From: Talaromyces rugulosus
Lineage: Eukaryota > Ascomycota > Eurotiomycetes > Eurotiales > Trichocomaceae
NCBI RefSeq assembly: GCF_013368755.1
Contig: NC_049561.1
Span: 2,728,001 to 2,792,000, forward strand
Reading direction: 5' to 3'
Length of the DNA: 64,000 nucleotides
Shown piece by piece: positions 10,321 to 21,371 of this stretch. The number at the start of each line of letters is the position of its first letter. Positions within the stretch are counted from its first letter, which is position 1. The notes under the pieces were generated by a model. The model saw nothing but the letters and a program-made list of their open reading frames with translations. It was not told the DNA's origin and made no database searches. A program made the translations under genes and the position numbers.

Positions 10321-12518
10321 ATGGATCTACACCCTCCTACAACTTCTAGGGCTTCGGTAGTATCCCTTGTTATGTCTAGTAGCAGATGGCCTAAGCGTCG
10401 CAAAGTGGCAGAGTCCTGCAAAGTGTGTAGGGCCAAGAAGACTCGCTGTGATGGCCAGCGTCCTACATGCTCGCCATGCCTAGCCAAAGGGGCCACCTGC
10501 GGGTACAATGATGCAACACTGCCAGTCTCTGCGGCCACATTGGAAGATATCCAAACTCGTTTGCAAGAGCTCGAACGGCATGCAAATGCCACGCCGATGC
10601 GGATCTCGGGTGGCTCCGCGGTACCAAGTCCTCGAGGTATGTATTCGGTTTTACTTGGGCGATTGGAATAGGAATGATTACTTTTAACTTGCCCGATAGC
10701 AATTAGGGAACCCACACTTTTATCTCCGAGAGAAGCCACCGAAAGTTCGCCTCCATTTGTAGATCATTCCACGACCCAGTTCATTCATGCTATCACTCAA
10801 ATGGCAAATGATACTCGGCCGGGGGGATCCCGTTGGAATCACACCGGAACTAGGCTTGTTGAGACTGACACATCATGCATGGTAGTTCCTCAACGGTCTA
10901 TAGCCGACGGCTTACTTGCCTGCTATGAGAAAAATGTTTATCCACTGTTCCCCATTCTACACATGCCAAGTTTCCGACAAAGATATCAATACGTTTGGGA
11001 TCCTCAGCAGCGGAATCAGCCTGATGATTTGGTGGAAGAAGCAACATTCTATGCAACATTGAATATGGTGTTTGCTCTTGGATGTCTCAACAGTTCAAAG
11101 TACGAGGCGCACCTCAAATTGCCAACAGCCGAGTGTTTCTACAACCGCTCTCGTGCTCTCCTCCCACTTGATGCTCTCGATACTCCCAGTTTGGAGGTGG
11201 TACAGTGTCTTTTGTTGACTACCAACTATCTAACTTTTACAAAATACTCCAACCGATGCTCTAACACGCTCGCAGTGGCAATTAGAGTCGCACAGACATA
11301 TGGATTACATATAGATGTCAACTCGTCCTCAAGCAGTCAGCTAAAACGCGAGATGAGCAGGCGAGTCTGGCATCTTTGTCTTACCATGGAAAGGTGCGTC
11401 GTTTCTGAAAGCTTTTAAAACAGCCCAACTAATGAGGTTTTCAGGTTGGTTTCCAGTATATTCGGGCGGGAGCCCATCATAAACCCTGACAAAACCGTGC
11501 CTTTGCCCGCCAAAATTGATGACGAATATCTTCTCGAGGATGGAACAGGAGTTCAGCCCGAGGGTATCCCGTCCATTCTTGACGCCTTCATAGCGGCGGC
11601 CGACATATTTGAAGTGATCCAAAGCGCGCGGAAAATAAACCACGGCTCATTCAAGCGTGAAACAAGTTTATCGGAGCTCGGCGAGGTTCTTCAGCTAAAT
11701 GAGAAAATTGATCAAGTCGAAAAGAGCCTACCACCACACCTACGACAAGACAAAAATGCAAGGCCGAATACGGCACGCCAGCAAATATTGGATCTTCAGA
11801 CCGAATCAGTAATGACAAGGTGAGTTTTTTTTTTTTTTTGTTCAATTTCTCGCATTGCATTCTAAGGGGCATCGTTTTGTGTAGAATTCTCTATCTCCGT
11901 CTTATCCTCCTTCGACCGACTGTATTGGTGGCCGCTCGACATGCACTTGTATCTGGCTCAGCAACCCCCCGCGTTGAGATTGGCCTTCGGAATGAGGTCT
12001 CGGCCATTTGCGTTCAAGCCGCTGTTTCAGCGATCAATATGCTATTCGACAACCTAAACTCTTCTTCGCGCATATTAAGCTCACTTGCGGTGTTTCTAAC
12101 GCTTTCCGCTGCAACAGTTATTGTTGCAGCATCGCTGGTGCCTGTCCTAGACGTGGACATAGAACAAGGCAATACTCCGTATGGAATGGCTTTAGCGAAT
12201 GCTCTTCAGGTGCTAGAGCAGCATCGGTGGCAGCTCGAGGGTGTTCCGGGGGCAATGGACCAGCTTGAGAAGTTCATGGAGACTGCCAGACAAGCGAGAG
12301 CGAGAAGGGGTAAGTGATTTCTCTATTTCCTCTTTATCATTCGAACCCCCTAACAAGGCCTCTCTATAGGAAATAACAATCCATGCCGAAGCGAAGGCGA
12401 AACGATGCCTCCGGGGATTGAGGATGTCCTTGACGAGTTTGATTTTAACGACCCGATCTGGAACCTGCAGTGGATTGGCTCCAATCCTTTTGTAGCAATG
12501 CCCGAGCACGTCTTTTAA
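10321..12518 (+). CDS. Zn(II)2Cys6 transcription factor with fungal_trans domain
   Basis: Five exons (10321-10636, 10700-11393, 11445-11819, 11885-12309, 12370-12518) join in phase to 652 residues. The binuclear cluster has cysteines 33, 36, 43, 50, 53 and 60 (CX2CX6CX6CX2CX6C) preceded by a basic KRRK stretch. A short heptad-like linker (TLEDIQTRLQELERH) follows, then a middle homology region with YPLFPILHMPSF, FALGCLNSSK and LLLTTNYLTF typical of the fungal-specific regulatory domain. The start is ambiguous: ATG 10321 is used, but ATG 10372 (MSSSRWPKRRK) is equally compatible. The gene is divergent from the amidohydrolase and is the obvious candidate regulator of it and of the SDR. The inducer is unknown. 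Confidence 0.88.
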
Positions 12519-12873
12519 TATCTTTCTTTTAGTCTTTTGCTAGCAGACCATTTAACCAAATGAAAATGTGATTTGATCCAGGCTTACTGTTTACACCGGT
12601 GGGGCCCACGAGGCGTGCGGGGAAGCCTGTCTCGGAGACTCCGCATAATCTTCTTCTCTCATCGGCACTCTCAGGATTATAACTAACTATCAATCAATCA
12701 ATTAATGCAACCCTAGCGCCATTGGTTTCTTAACCCGCCCAGCTCAAAATGCCGCTCGCTTCCCCTCGATGACTGCTGTTCTGACGATACTCTCTGTGAC
12801 GGCCCTGAAATGCGGCATTTCGCAACTGCGCCTTTTTGCTATTACTAGTCGGATTTGCTCTTTGGCCTAGAGA
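12519..12873. other. promoter interval between two regulators
   Basis: A 355 bp stretch between the two Zn2Cys6 genes. It has no reading frame of note. It contains several C- and G-rich short motifs but no clear TATA element. Confidence 0.5.
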
Positions 12874-15552
12874 ATGTCGGTCGAATCGCTAAAAGTCAAC
12901 AACAGTATGGAGGAAATTGATCAGGAGGACGACGTTTCGGGCGACGAAGATCGCGCTCACGAGGGAGACGTCGCGACGCCAGCAGGCGCCAAAAAACGAT
13001 GGCGTCGCAATCTCGTCGCTTGCGATGCCTGTCACACTCGTCGCGTTCGATGCGATCGCGCTTTCCCATGCGCTCGATGTGTTGGAAGCCAAATCCGATG
13101 CGAGCTTACGCGAGAGCGGCGCAAACGCGGCCGCATACCTAGGAATGACTCTCTGCGCGCAAGTGGCTCTTTTGTACGACACTCTCCGTCCAAACCAAAA
13201 GCGAGTGAGCAAAAGGAGTCTGTAGCGTCGCACCAGCAGGATTTCATCAGCATGGTCACAAATCCTCCACTTTCCGAACAATTGCCGCCCACAGTCAACG
13301 TTCCTCGCTCTGCTTCTGGATCTCCCAGTCGGTTGTTAGCCCAGTCTTCGCCTAATGGCGGCGAACGAGAATCGCGGGCAGATAATAATATCCGGCGACT
13401 GTCAAGAGAAGTCCCCGGCGGAGCGAACGAGGTGGTTGAAGATTGGATGTCGGGCTTGAACGGGCTTTTGCAGGCGACGCAATCGGATCAGATGTTTGGC
13501 AGCATGGGGCTTGGCGATGGGCTCCTCGACCTCCCCTTTGAGATCTCTGGAATGGGCGATGCTAATGGGTTTCCATTGTCACGATCTGCTTCACGGCAGC
13601 GCATGAGCAACGCACAGAACTCACGAGTGTCCGAAGCGCCTCTCAAGTACCCGGTTTTGGCACCATTGATGCCGTTCATTGAATCATACATTTCACGAAA
13701 TATGATCTATGATTTGTTGAACTTGTATTTTACAAGCGCCTTTTCGACTATGATGCACCCTTTATGCCATCATATTCATTGTTATGTTGTGCGAAAACAG
13801 TCCTTTCTCAGTCGCGAAATCCCTCGACATAGCAGCCCGGCATTGCTTGCGAGTATGCTTTGGGTAGGTGCACTTGATGATCGGTCTTTTGCACTGTCGA
13901 TCTCCCCTCCGAAGCGGAAGAAACTCTGCCAATTCCTATGTGCGTTGACCATTCGTCTGCTACGACCCTTGATCCATGTTTCCTTCAAGGACGACGACGC
14001 CATACCTATAATTGAAAACGACCACGGCTTTCCACATGCCGGTTACGATAAGACGCACTCCCTCGGTGAGGGCGGCGATGATAGAGGGTTAGTTGGGCCG
14101 GCGGGCTCGCTGGACGATGTCATTACATACATGCATGTGGCATCGATTGTATCTGCTAGTGAGCAAAAAGCTGCTAGTATGCGTTGGTACGTGTTTTTTT
14201 TTTTTTTTCCTCTTTGAGATATTTCGTCTAACAATTTCATCAGGTGGCATGCTGCATTCACGCTAGCTAGAGAACTTCGATTAAATCAAGAAGTCGAAGT
14301 AACTCCGAGTCTAAAGAACTCGGTAGAGAGTTCCTCTCGCCCTTTTGAATTCGCAGAGGGCACCGGACTTGGCTCGGGGAACAATGCAGACATGTCTTCT
14401 CAGTCTGGTCCAATAAATTTGAATTGTATCTGCACAGTGCCGTATCGACCAAACATAATGACCGAGGAACACCGCGAAGAGCGCCGGCGAACGTGGTGGC
14501 TTTTGTACATAATGGACCGCCATTTGGCGCTATGCTACAACCGACCTCTGGCGCTGCTCGATTCCGAGTGCGAGGACCTTTTGCTACCGCTTGAAGAAGG
14601 CCATTGGCAGGCAGGTGAAGTGCACAGCAATAGCCCCAAGCCCGACGGGCCCCAGTGTCTGGCATCCGGCGACAAACCCAAGAGACGCTGTTTTCCAAAT
14701 TTTGCATGCAACGACCATTCTGTGTTTGGGTTTTTCTTACCACTCATGACCATAACCGGAGAATTGATATATCTGAACCAAGCGCGGAACCATCCGATGC
14801 TGGGCATGCGCCTTCAGGGTAAAGAAGTCTGGGATTTGCAAGTAAACGAAATTCTACGACAATTGGACACGTATAAAGCGACATTGCAAGCGTTTTCCAC
14901 ACAGCATCCGTCAGCATCATCATCAACAACAACAACAACCGGCTCTGCGCAGCAGAGACCGGGACAGCCGACAGCGCTATCGCCGTCCATCCTCAACGAG
15001 GAAGTGCACATTGACGAAAACAATTTTGCGTCTTACCATTCCTGGCACACACAGACCGTGATTGCATATGCCTCGTACCTTGTGCATGTACTGCACATTC
15101 TCCTAATGGGCAAATGGGACCCGGTCTCGCTGCTCGAAGACAAGGACTTTTGGACCTCGTCTCCAACCTTTGCATCCACCATTTCGCACGTCCTCGAGGC
15201 CGCTAGTGCGCTAGAACAAATCCTGCACTACGATCCCGACATAAGTTTTATTCCGGATCTCTTCGGCATTCAGCTTTTGCAGGGCAGTTTGCTGTTGCTT
15301 CTTGTTGTTGAGCGTCTGCAAAAGGAAGCAGGTGAGGGCATCCTCAAGGCCTGCGAGGTTGTCATTCGCGCGACAGAGTCCTGTGTGGTTACGTTGAATA
15401 CAGAGTATCAGCGCAATTTCCGACAGGTTTTGAGAAGTGCGGTGGCGCAGGCCAGAGGCAGGCCGGTTAATCATAGTGAGATTAGACATCGTCGAAAGGC
15501 GGTTATGGCGTTGTATCGGTGGACGAGGAATGGGACGGGGCTGGCTTTGTAG
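12874..15552 (+). CDS. araR: XlnR/AraR-family Zn(II)2Cys6 activator
   Basis: Two exons, 12874-14186 and 14244-15552, encode 873 residues. The cluster cysteines are 50, 53, 60, 66, 69 and 76 (CX2CX6CX5CX2CX6C), followed by RERRKRGRI. The regulatory half follows the XlnR family closely: [71 protein letters not shown] and the terminal [14 protein letters not shown]. XlnR itself has a different zinc cluster as I recall it (ACDQCN...RERKKRGKA), so this better fits the paralogue AraR, the L-arabinose/pentose-catabolism activator of Eurotiales; that assignment is an inference. Expected location is the nucleus. It carries low-complexity Ser/Thr runs near residues 640-655. No pentose gene is adjacent. 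Confidence 0.85.
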
Positions 15553-15680
15553 TTTTTTCTTTCTTTCTTTTCTACTTTTGATGTAAATATTTCAAATGTT
15601 CTTCCTTTGTACATGACTAAAAAGTTTCTCTATTATTCCAATATGTCGACATTTCTTGTCCCCCAAGTCAAATCTAGATA

Positions 15681-17066
15681 TCAAGAATAAGCCAGACTAA
15701 ACCCTGCCCTCCTCACAGGCACAACATGCTTTTCCCTCTCACATTCACCCGACGATGCAGCAACACTCTCCAAAACCCAATTCCCATTCGGCGCTTCATA
15801 CGCAACACCACCCCTTTCAGCTCTCTCCATCATGCCCGCATCTGCGGGAGTCTTGTTGCCCGTCTCCGGATCCCACAGCCAGCCTTCTTTCAGCCACATC
15901 CACGTCAAGTACGCCCTAAGCTCTTTGTCTTGCGGTAGAACTCTTTTCCATTCTGGTTCGTAATAATGCGTAGTAGTAGCAGTTTCATCATCCAAAACCA
16001 AAATATCACGACAAAAAATGCGCCATGAATCAATCGCATACGCACCCACACCCGGTAAATGCGCAATCTCCCACGCGACTCGCGCATCCCCATCACCTTC
16101 GCCAACAACCACCTCATCAGCGCCAATATCCAGCCCATCGCGTTTACACGGATAATGCAGTTTCCGATACCTTTTCCCCCTTTGTGGCGGATTGCTTAGC
16201 CAAGTCTGAGCCAAAGCGATGAATTTGCTGGCGCGTTGGTTCTGGAATCCGAGGCTGCGGATTACTGTCACAATATCTGCGTGGTTTGCGTCTGCCATGG
16301 TTTGGATTGTGGGGTATTTTTGGAAAAGTTGGAAAAGAACGGGAATGGCCACGGGTCCTCGCGTGCGGTTGAGGAATATTGTGGCGATTAGAAGACGAAA
16401 GGGGGAGTGCGAGAGTTGTTCTTGGATGAGGCCGAATGAAGAGGCGGAAATGGGTGGGAAGGGGAGACATGATGCGTCGATGAGAGGGAGGGGTTTTGGG
16501 AAGTAGGGGGATAGTTTTGGTGGTGGTGGTAGTGGGTTTTTCCGGGGTGAGGCGGATTTGAAGCGGTTTGGTTTGGTGTCTGTGATTTCTTTGGATAGAG
16601 TGATATCTTGTTTTGGCTCATTGGCAGCAGCCGATTCGTGTGTGTGGTGTGTGTCGTCTAGAGTGTTTTGAGGAGCAACCGGGTCCTCAACGTCAACAGC
16701 TATTTGCTGAAAACACTCATCGGCACGAGTGAAACGATCAGTCAGAGTCTTGTTTCCCAGTTTTGCTGATGCAGAACTCTCAGCCCTTTCTACACCATCA
16801 TAATCGTCACCCGTTGACTGTACAACAGCATCGTCTAACGGGAGACCCGAGACCGTCAGGATGTGAGCCTGCTCATCACTGCAACTCTTCCCATCTCCAT
16901 CTTTCTTCGGAGAGTCATCCGTGTGCAGGCCCTGCTTCTTCTTTTCTTTCTTCTTCCTCGTTGTCGAACGCGTGAAATAGGCCGAAGTTCTTGGTGTCTT
17001 TCTCACAGCATTTGTTGTTGTTGTTGTCGTTGTCGTTCCCAGTGTCGCCGTGCTGCGACTGGGCAT
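15681..17066 (-). CDS. MBD4-type HhH-GPD DNA glycosylase
   Basis: Single exon of 461 residues starting at ATG 17066 (MPSRST); upstream in-frame codons lack an ATG. The N-terminal 190 residues are low-complexity and basic (Thr run, KKKEKKK). The C-terminal domain reads SPFRLLIATIFLNRTRG, then a helix-hairpin-helix LPGVGAYAIDSWRIFC with the catalytic aspartate at 346, then a tail of the type LRAYLTWMWLKEGW. This matches the glycosylase domain of mammalian MBD4 without a methyl-CpG-binding domain. MBD4 removes T or U from G mismatches, often arising from 5-methylcytosine deamination. Nuclear base-excision repair is the likely role. Poly-Thr and Lys runs suggest an unstructured, DNA-binding tail. 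Confidence 0.85.
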   Translation of the reverse strand: MPSRSTATLGTTTTTTTTNAVRKTPRTSAYFTRSTTRKKKEKKKQGLHTDDSPKKDGDGKSCSDEQAHILTVSGLPLDDAVVQSTGDDYDGVERAESSASAKLGNKTLTDRFTRADECFQQIAVDVEDPVAPQNTLDDTHHTHESAAANEPKQDITLSKEITDTKPNRFKSASPRKNPLPPPPKLSPYFPKPLPLIDASCLPFPPISASSFGLIQEQLSHSPFRLLIATIFLNRTRGPVAIPVLFQLFQKYPTIQTMADANHADIVTVIRSLGFQNQRASKFIALAQTWLSNPPQRGKRYRKLHYPCKRDGLDIGADEVVVGEGDGDARVAWEIAHLPGVGAYAIDSWRIFCRDILVLDDETATTTHYYEPEWKRVLPQDKELRAYLTWMWLKEGWLWDPETGNKTPADAGMMERAERGGVAYEAPNGNWVLESVAASSGECEREKHVVPVRRAGFSLAYS

Positions 17067-17454
17067 GCTATATCTTCTTCTGTTGCTGTACAATAATAAT
17101 AATAACAACAAGTTTTTGATAATATACTACAATGTCGATGAATAAAAGTACAAGATGGATGGAGGTTGTCGCCGATTAGCGTCGTGCCTGCCCCACCGTG
17201 CTGTTGTTTGACCAATCATCATCCATATTCTTCGTTTGTATACTTTATATTAGTTACTTGATTCTGTATGTTAGTTATTACATGCATAAACATAATATTA
17301 TGTATGTAGTAAATACCATATATTTAAATACTAAATCAAACAAAATATAAAACCCTGTAAAAAAAAATTAAAAAAACACGCCTGTCTATTATACATAACA
17401 AAAAGATTTATAAAAAAAAAAGGACCCAGTCCTTGCGACAAAAAAAAAAAAAAA

Positions 17455-19952
17455 TCAAGGCTGGACCTTGCCAGCTTCGCGCACCTCATTCATAAAACTA
17501 TCTTCATCGCTCGACAAGTTCAAAATCCAGTAATAATGTTGTTGCTGCCCAACGCCAGCGTTGGAAAACTGTCCACCGCCATACCCCATAATCGGGGTCG
17601 GAGAGCTGTGACGGGTTTTGGTGTTTTTGCTGCTGCTGCTGCTGCTACCGCTACCAATAATAGCGCCAATATCGTGAGGCCCCCAGCCAACGACATGCTT
17701 AAGCTCTTCGCGCGATTTTGCGTCGGAGCTGCCAAGTCCCAAAAGCTGGGTTTGGAGACATCCGAGAATGGCGACGCCGGCTCGGATGATGATGCGGTCG
17801 CCTTCAAAGGCCCAGCAGTCCCAGACTCGGCTCACGCATTCTAGGTCAAGGCCATTGGTGAAGAGGGATCGGAACATGGGCTCCCAGATTTCGTCGTCTG
17901 ACAGCTGTACCGTGTCGTGGAGATGGGTGTATAGTTTGGGGAATTTGTATCGGAGAGTCGCAGAGGCAAGACTATAAGTGCGGGTCATGGCTCCGCGGTC
18001 GTGTGTCAAAAAGGCTAGGGGAAGCGGGCGGTTGAGTGCGTTTGCCATGACGATGAAAGCAGAGGAAGGAGTTGGTAGTTGCAGAACGAGCAGGGCGGCG
18101 ATAGTCTGAAAAGTCAGCGTGGAAAAAACATTAACCAAAAAAAAAAAAAAACTCACATGAAGACCATATGCGTATCCAACATCACTGCGATACATGGCAT
18201 ACGCTTCCAAAACATCAATAAGAGTATCACGCAACGGCCCGCCTTCTTGGAATAGATGGAGATCAGGAAACGCAGACGACACATCGCGGGAGATGGCAGC
18301 TAGGTTTTCTCGCATCCGACGAGCAGTCTCATTGGCGTCCTGGTCCTTGGAACGAAGATCCTTGGCGCGTTGGAGCGCCTTTTGATACGATTCTTCAGTC
18401 AGAGAAAGCTCATTGGCGATAGCACGTTGCCATACAGCTCCTCGACACCGGGGCGTCACACCGCGCCACCATAGCTCTCGCGTACGAGGCTCCGAAATAA
18501 CTGCATCCCAGTTCGGCAAAACATTGTCTTCCCAAATTCGCTGTAGCGCCTCTCGAGTACTGTCCTTTTCACACTTTTCAGCGGCAGCTTTGGCGGCTTT
18601 TTTCTTTTCTAAACCTTTATTAGCTTGGTCGACTTTAATTAGTAAATATACGAACCTGTTTCCTTGGACTGGGCCATCATCCGTTTATACTCTTTCAGAT
18701 GCTTCTTTTCTTCCAACGGATCCTTTGGAGGCAACCAACTCGGTCGGGTACGACTCAGGACTCTCTCCTTTTCCTTGCTCACGGGCAGAGGGTCGATCAT
18801 GATGTTTGATTTTTGCAGCGGCGGCAGCTCGACTGCAGCACCACTGGACTTGCGTCTCGAGTCGATGCTCGAGCGCTCGGAAGCAGTGCCGTTCTGGACC
18901 CTTTCCTCCCGTTTGCGGCCCGAGTCGTCGGCATGGTACTCGAGTGTTTGAGTAAGCACCTTGGCCTCTTCGGACAACTCGGCCATTGCGAGGTTATACG
19001 AGTACGTGCGCGGATTGCGCGGCGAAATTTGGCCTCTTTCTGGACCAGCCGAGGCTGATCGAGAGAGCTGCAGCCTCGACTTGGCTCCGGGCGAATGTCG
19101 AGAGGATGAAGACCGCGACTTGGATCGAGCTGGGTCTAGGTTGTCTTGCGACACGGCGTGAGAGAGGGGAAGCGGCTTCGGGCTGTCGTTCTCCGGGCTG
19201 TTACTGCGAGACTGGGGTCTTTCCGTCGGAGGTCGTGGAGACAAGGGCACGTTCCACAGGCTGGCATCGTCTGGCAATTCGTCGTCTGAATCATTAAATT
19301 CATTCTCGAGCTCCTTCACCGTCTTGCGAGACGGTTGCATGGAGGACTGGCGAGGCGTATGGGCTGCCAAGGGGGACAGATTCACGCTGGCGGCGGACGG
19401 AGACGGCGAGCGAGCGGCAGGCTGCGGCACAACACCACCAGCAGGAGAGACAGAGCGTGACCGCGGAGGGCGACTCGAGTGCATGTGGCCATTGGGCGAA
19501 GGGCTCTTCTTCGACCGCCGACCATTCTTCAGCATCCTCGGGTCGAGGCCTCGCTGGTTCATCCCCATCATGCCCTGGGTCTTCAACATGGGCGGGTTGA
19601 ACTGTTTCTTCTGGGTGAGATCCCTGGCCGGTTTCGGTGTCGGGACTGCTGGTACCGGGGGAGCACTATTCAAGCTGGCCATGCTGCCGACACGCGACAC
19701 ACTGCGAGGTCTGCTGGTCGCTCGCGAGCCGGCTCTGGAACGAGAGTGCGGGTATTTGCTGTTGTTCATGTTGTCCGCATAGGGCAGCTCTGGCTCATCG
19801 GCGAGCCCGATCTCCTCAAAGTTGGAGGCATCTGCGAAGCCAATATCGGGGCCGGAGGTGTGTGACGACGAGTGAAAGGAGGATGACTTGGAGGACTTGG
19901 ACCCGGTGAGGTCCGGGGGGGAGTTTGGCGAGGATAGCAATGCGGTTGCCAT
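17455..19952 (-). CDS. TBC-domain protein lacking catalytic fingers (TBC1D12/14-like)
   Basis: Exons 19952-18656, 18608-18157 and 18105-17455 give 799 residues. About 400 N-terminal residues are disordered, rich in Ser/Arg/Pro. A Lys/Ala helix ([14 protein letters not shown]) leads into a TBC domain beginning [15 protein letters not shown] (about 476 onward). It resembles human TBC1D12/14 along [17 protein letters not shown] and [13 protein letters not shown]. The Rab-GAP arginine finger (IxxDxxR) is replaced: DVSSAFP has Ser544 there. The glutamine finger (YxQGM) reads YAYGL, with Tyr580. It may therefore bind a Rab without stimulating hydrolysis. Start 19952 is the first ATG in frame. The second intron carries a long T tract (A tract on the plus strand near 18137-18150). 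Confidence 0.85.
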
Positions 19953-21371
19953 GGCTGGCTTGCTGACTGACTGAGTGACTGGCTGGCTGGCTGTTCTAAA
20001 GATATCTTGTAGTTGGGGGTCTTTTCGATAGCCTAGTCGCAGGTGACACAAAGGCTCTTCTAGCCCCGAGTGCGAGTTGACAAGGCGGGGTTCGGCCCCG
20101 GAAGGCTATTGTCTCGCAACGTAAATCGATATTATTAGTGGTGTTCTTCGGAGGATTTGTATGTCGGATTCTATTTGGGCGCAGTGTCGGGGCTGGCGTC
20201 AAAGAACGAGGGCGAAGGCGAAGAGCGAGAAAATAGGGGAAAAAGGAGACGCTGTCTGCCTAGGAGAGAGGGAAAAAGAAGCGAGAAAAAAAGAAGAGAA
20301 GAAAGAGAAATAAAGAATGGACAACGACCGGAGCCAGGAGCGAGATGGCAACCGGCCAATGCAACGGACAACAATAATAAGGAAAAAACAAAAGAGCAAG
20401 ACGAAAGCGCGCAGAGAGAGCGAGAGGGCGAGCAACGAACAGGCCGGATCGAGTCGAACGACGACGGACGAACGCTCGCGGGTCTTGGCGCGGTGCCTGA
20501 GCCGTGAGGCTGCAATCTCCTTGTTATTAGTAGTATTCCGCTTTCAGGGGATGTTATTTTTTATTATTATTCTGTCCCATAATAATCACAGTCATCCTTC
20601 GTCACCTCTCGACAAATCACCGGCACGCTATGAGCGCCACAAGCCTCGCTCCATCTCATTCCTCGAACGGGTGAAACAGCGGCGGTGTGGCGCAAGTCAT
20701 GCTCCCATTATTGGCGCCCTTGCAGAGATCGATCGTGTGGCGAATAGTACTGTGCTACATGCTGTACTGCTAGTCGAAGCAATAATAGCCTGCTAGTTGA
20801 CAGGACTGGTCATTTCTCTCCAGACAGAATGTAACATGCCTGGCTGGAAGAGGTATTCCGGAATACGGAGTGTGCATATATACCGAAAAGTATTAATGAA
20901 TCCTTCGGTCAGCACACGTGACTACATTCTGTCATGATTCTGATGAAGTATAGAATTCCTGGGTGTATATTTTTATTAAATAATAATAATCATGTAGACT
21001 TGTCTGTGTGCACGTGCCTGGTGCCTGCAATAGGCTATCAATTGATGTATGTGCAGCGGGAGGCTGAATAAATAAACATCCAGTGGTACATGTGCTTGAT
21101 GTACCTGTACGCGCAACAAGTCTACATACAACATTTGACAATATTAATTATTTTAAACCCCCAATTAATAAATAAAACGCATCAATAACATCACTCTACG
21201 TGGCAGCTTAGCCTGATGCACAAAGAAAGCACGTGCCAGTGACATCAATTCAGCCGCACCTTCAAGGCAGCCTGACAAGGCAGATGCCAGACATGAATAT
21301 AAATACAGCCATTGCCTACAGCACTTGAGTGTCAACTACACAAAACTTCAAATGTTGGAAAATATTCAAAA
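19953..21371. other. long divergent promoter region
   Basis: 1.4 kb between the TBC gene and the dioxygenase gene. On the minus strand the first 500 bp are strongly pyrimidine-rich (20200-20470), a frequent feature of fungal promoter or leader DNA, giving spurious low-complexity frames on both strands. No other gene is seen. Confidence 0.55.
21298..21305 (+). promoter_or_regulatory. TATA element of dioxygenase gene
   Basis: TATAAATA lies 67 nt before the ATG at 21372, consistent with a short leader. Confidence 0.45.

Noticed and set aside
3581..12518. A full secondary-metabolite cluster around the P450
   Set aside because: No polyketide synthase, peptide synthetase, terpene cyclase or prenyltransferase is present, and 2.4 kb of gene-poor DNA separates the P450 from the SDR/amidohydrolase genes.
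20157..20515. Overlapping frames of 114-116 codons on both strands upstream of the TBC gene
   Set aside because: Composition is purely Arg/Glu/Lys or Ser/Leu/Phe from a purine-pyrimidine tract; promoter low complexity.
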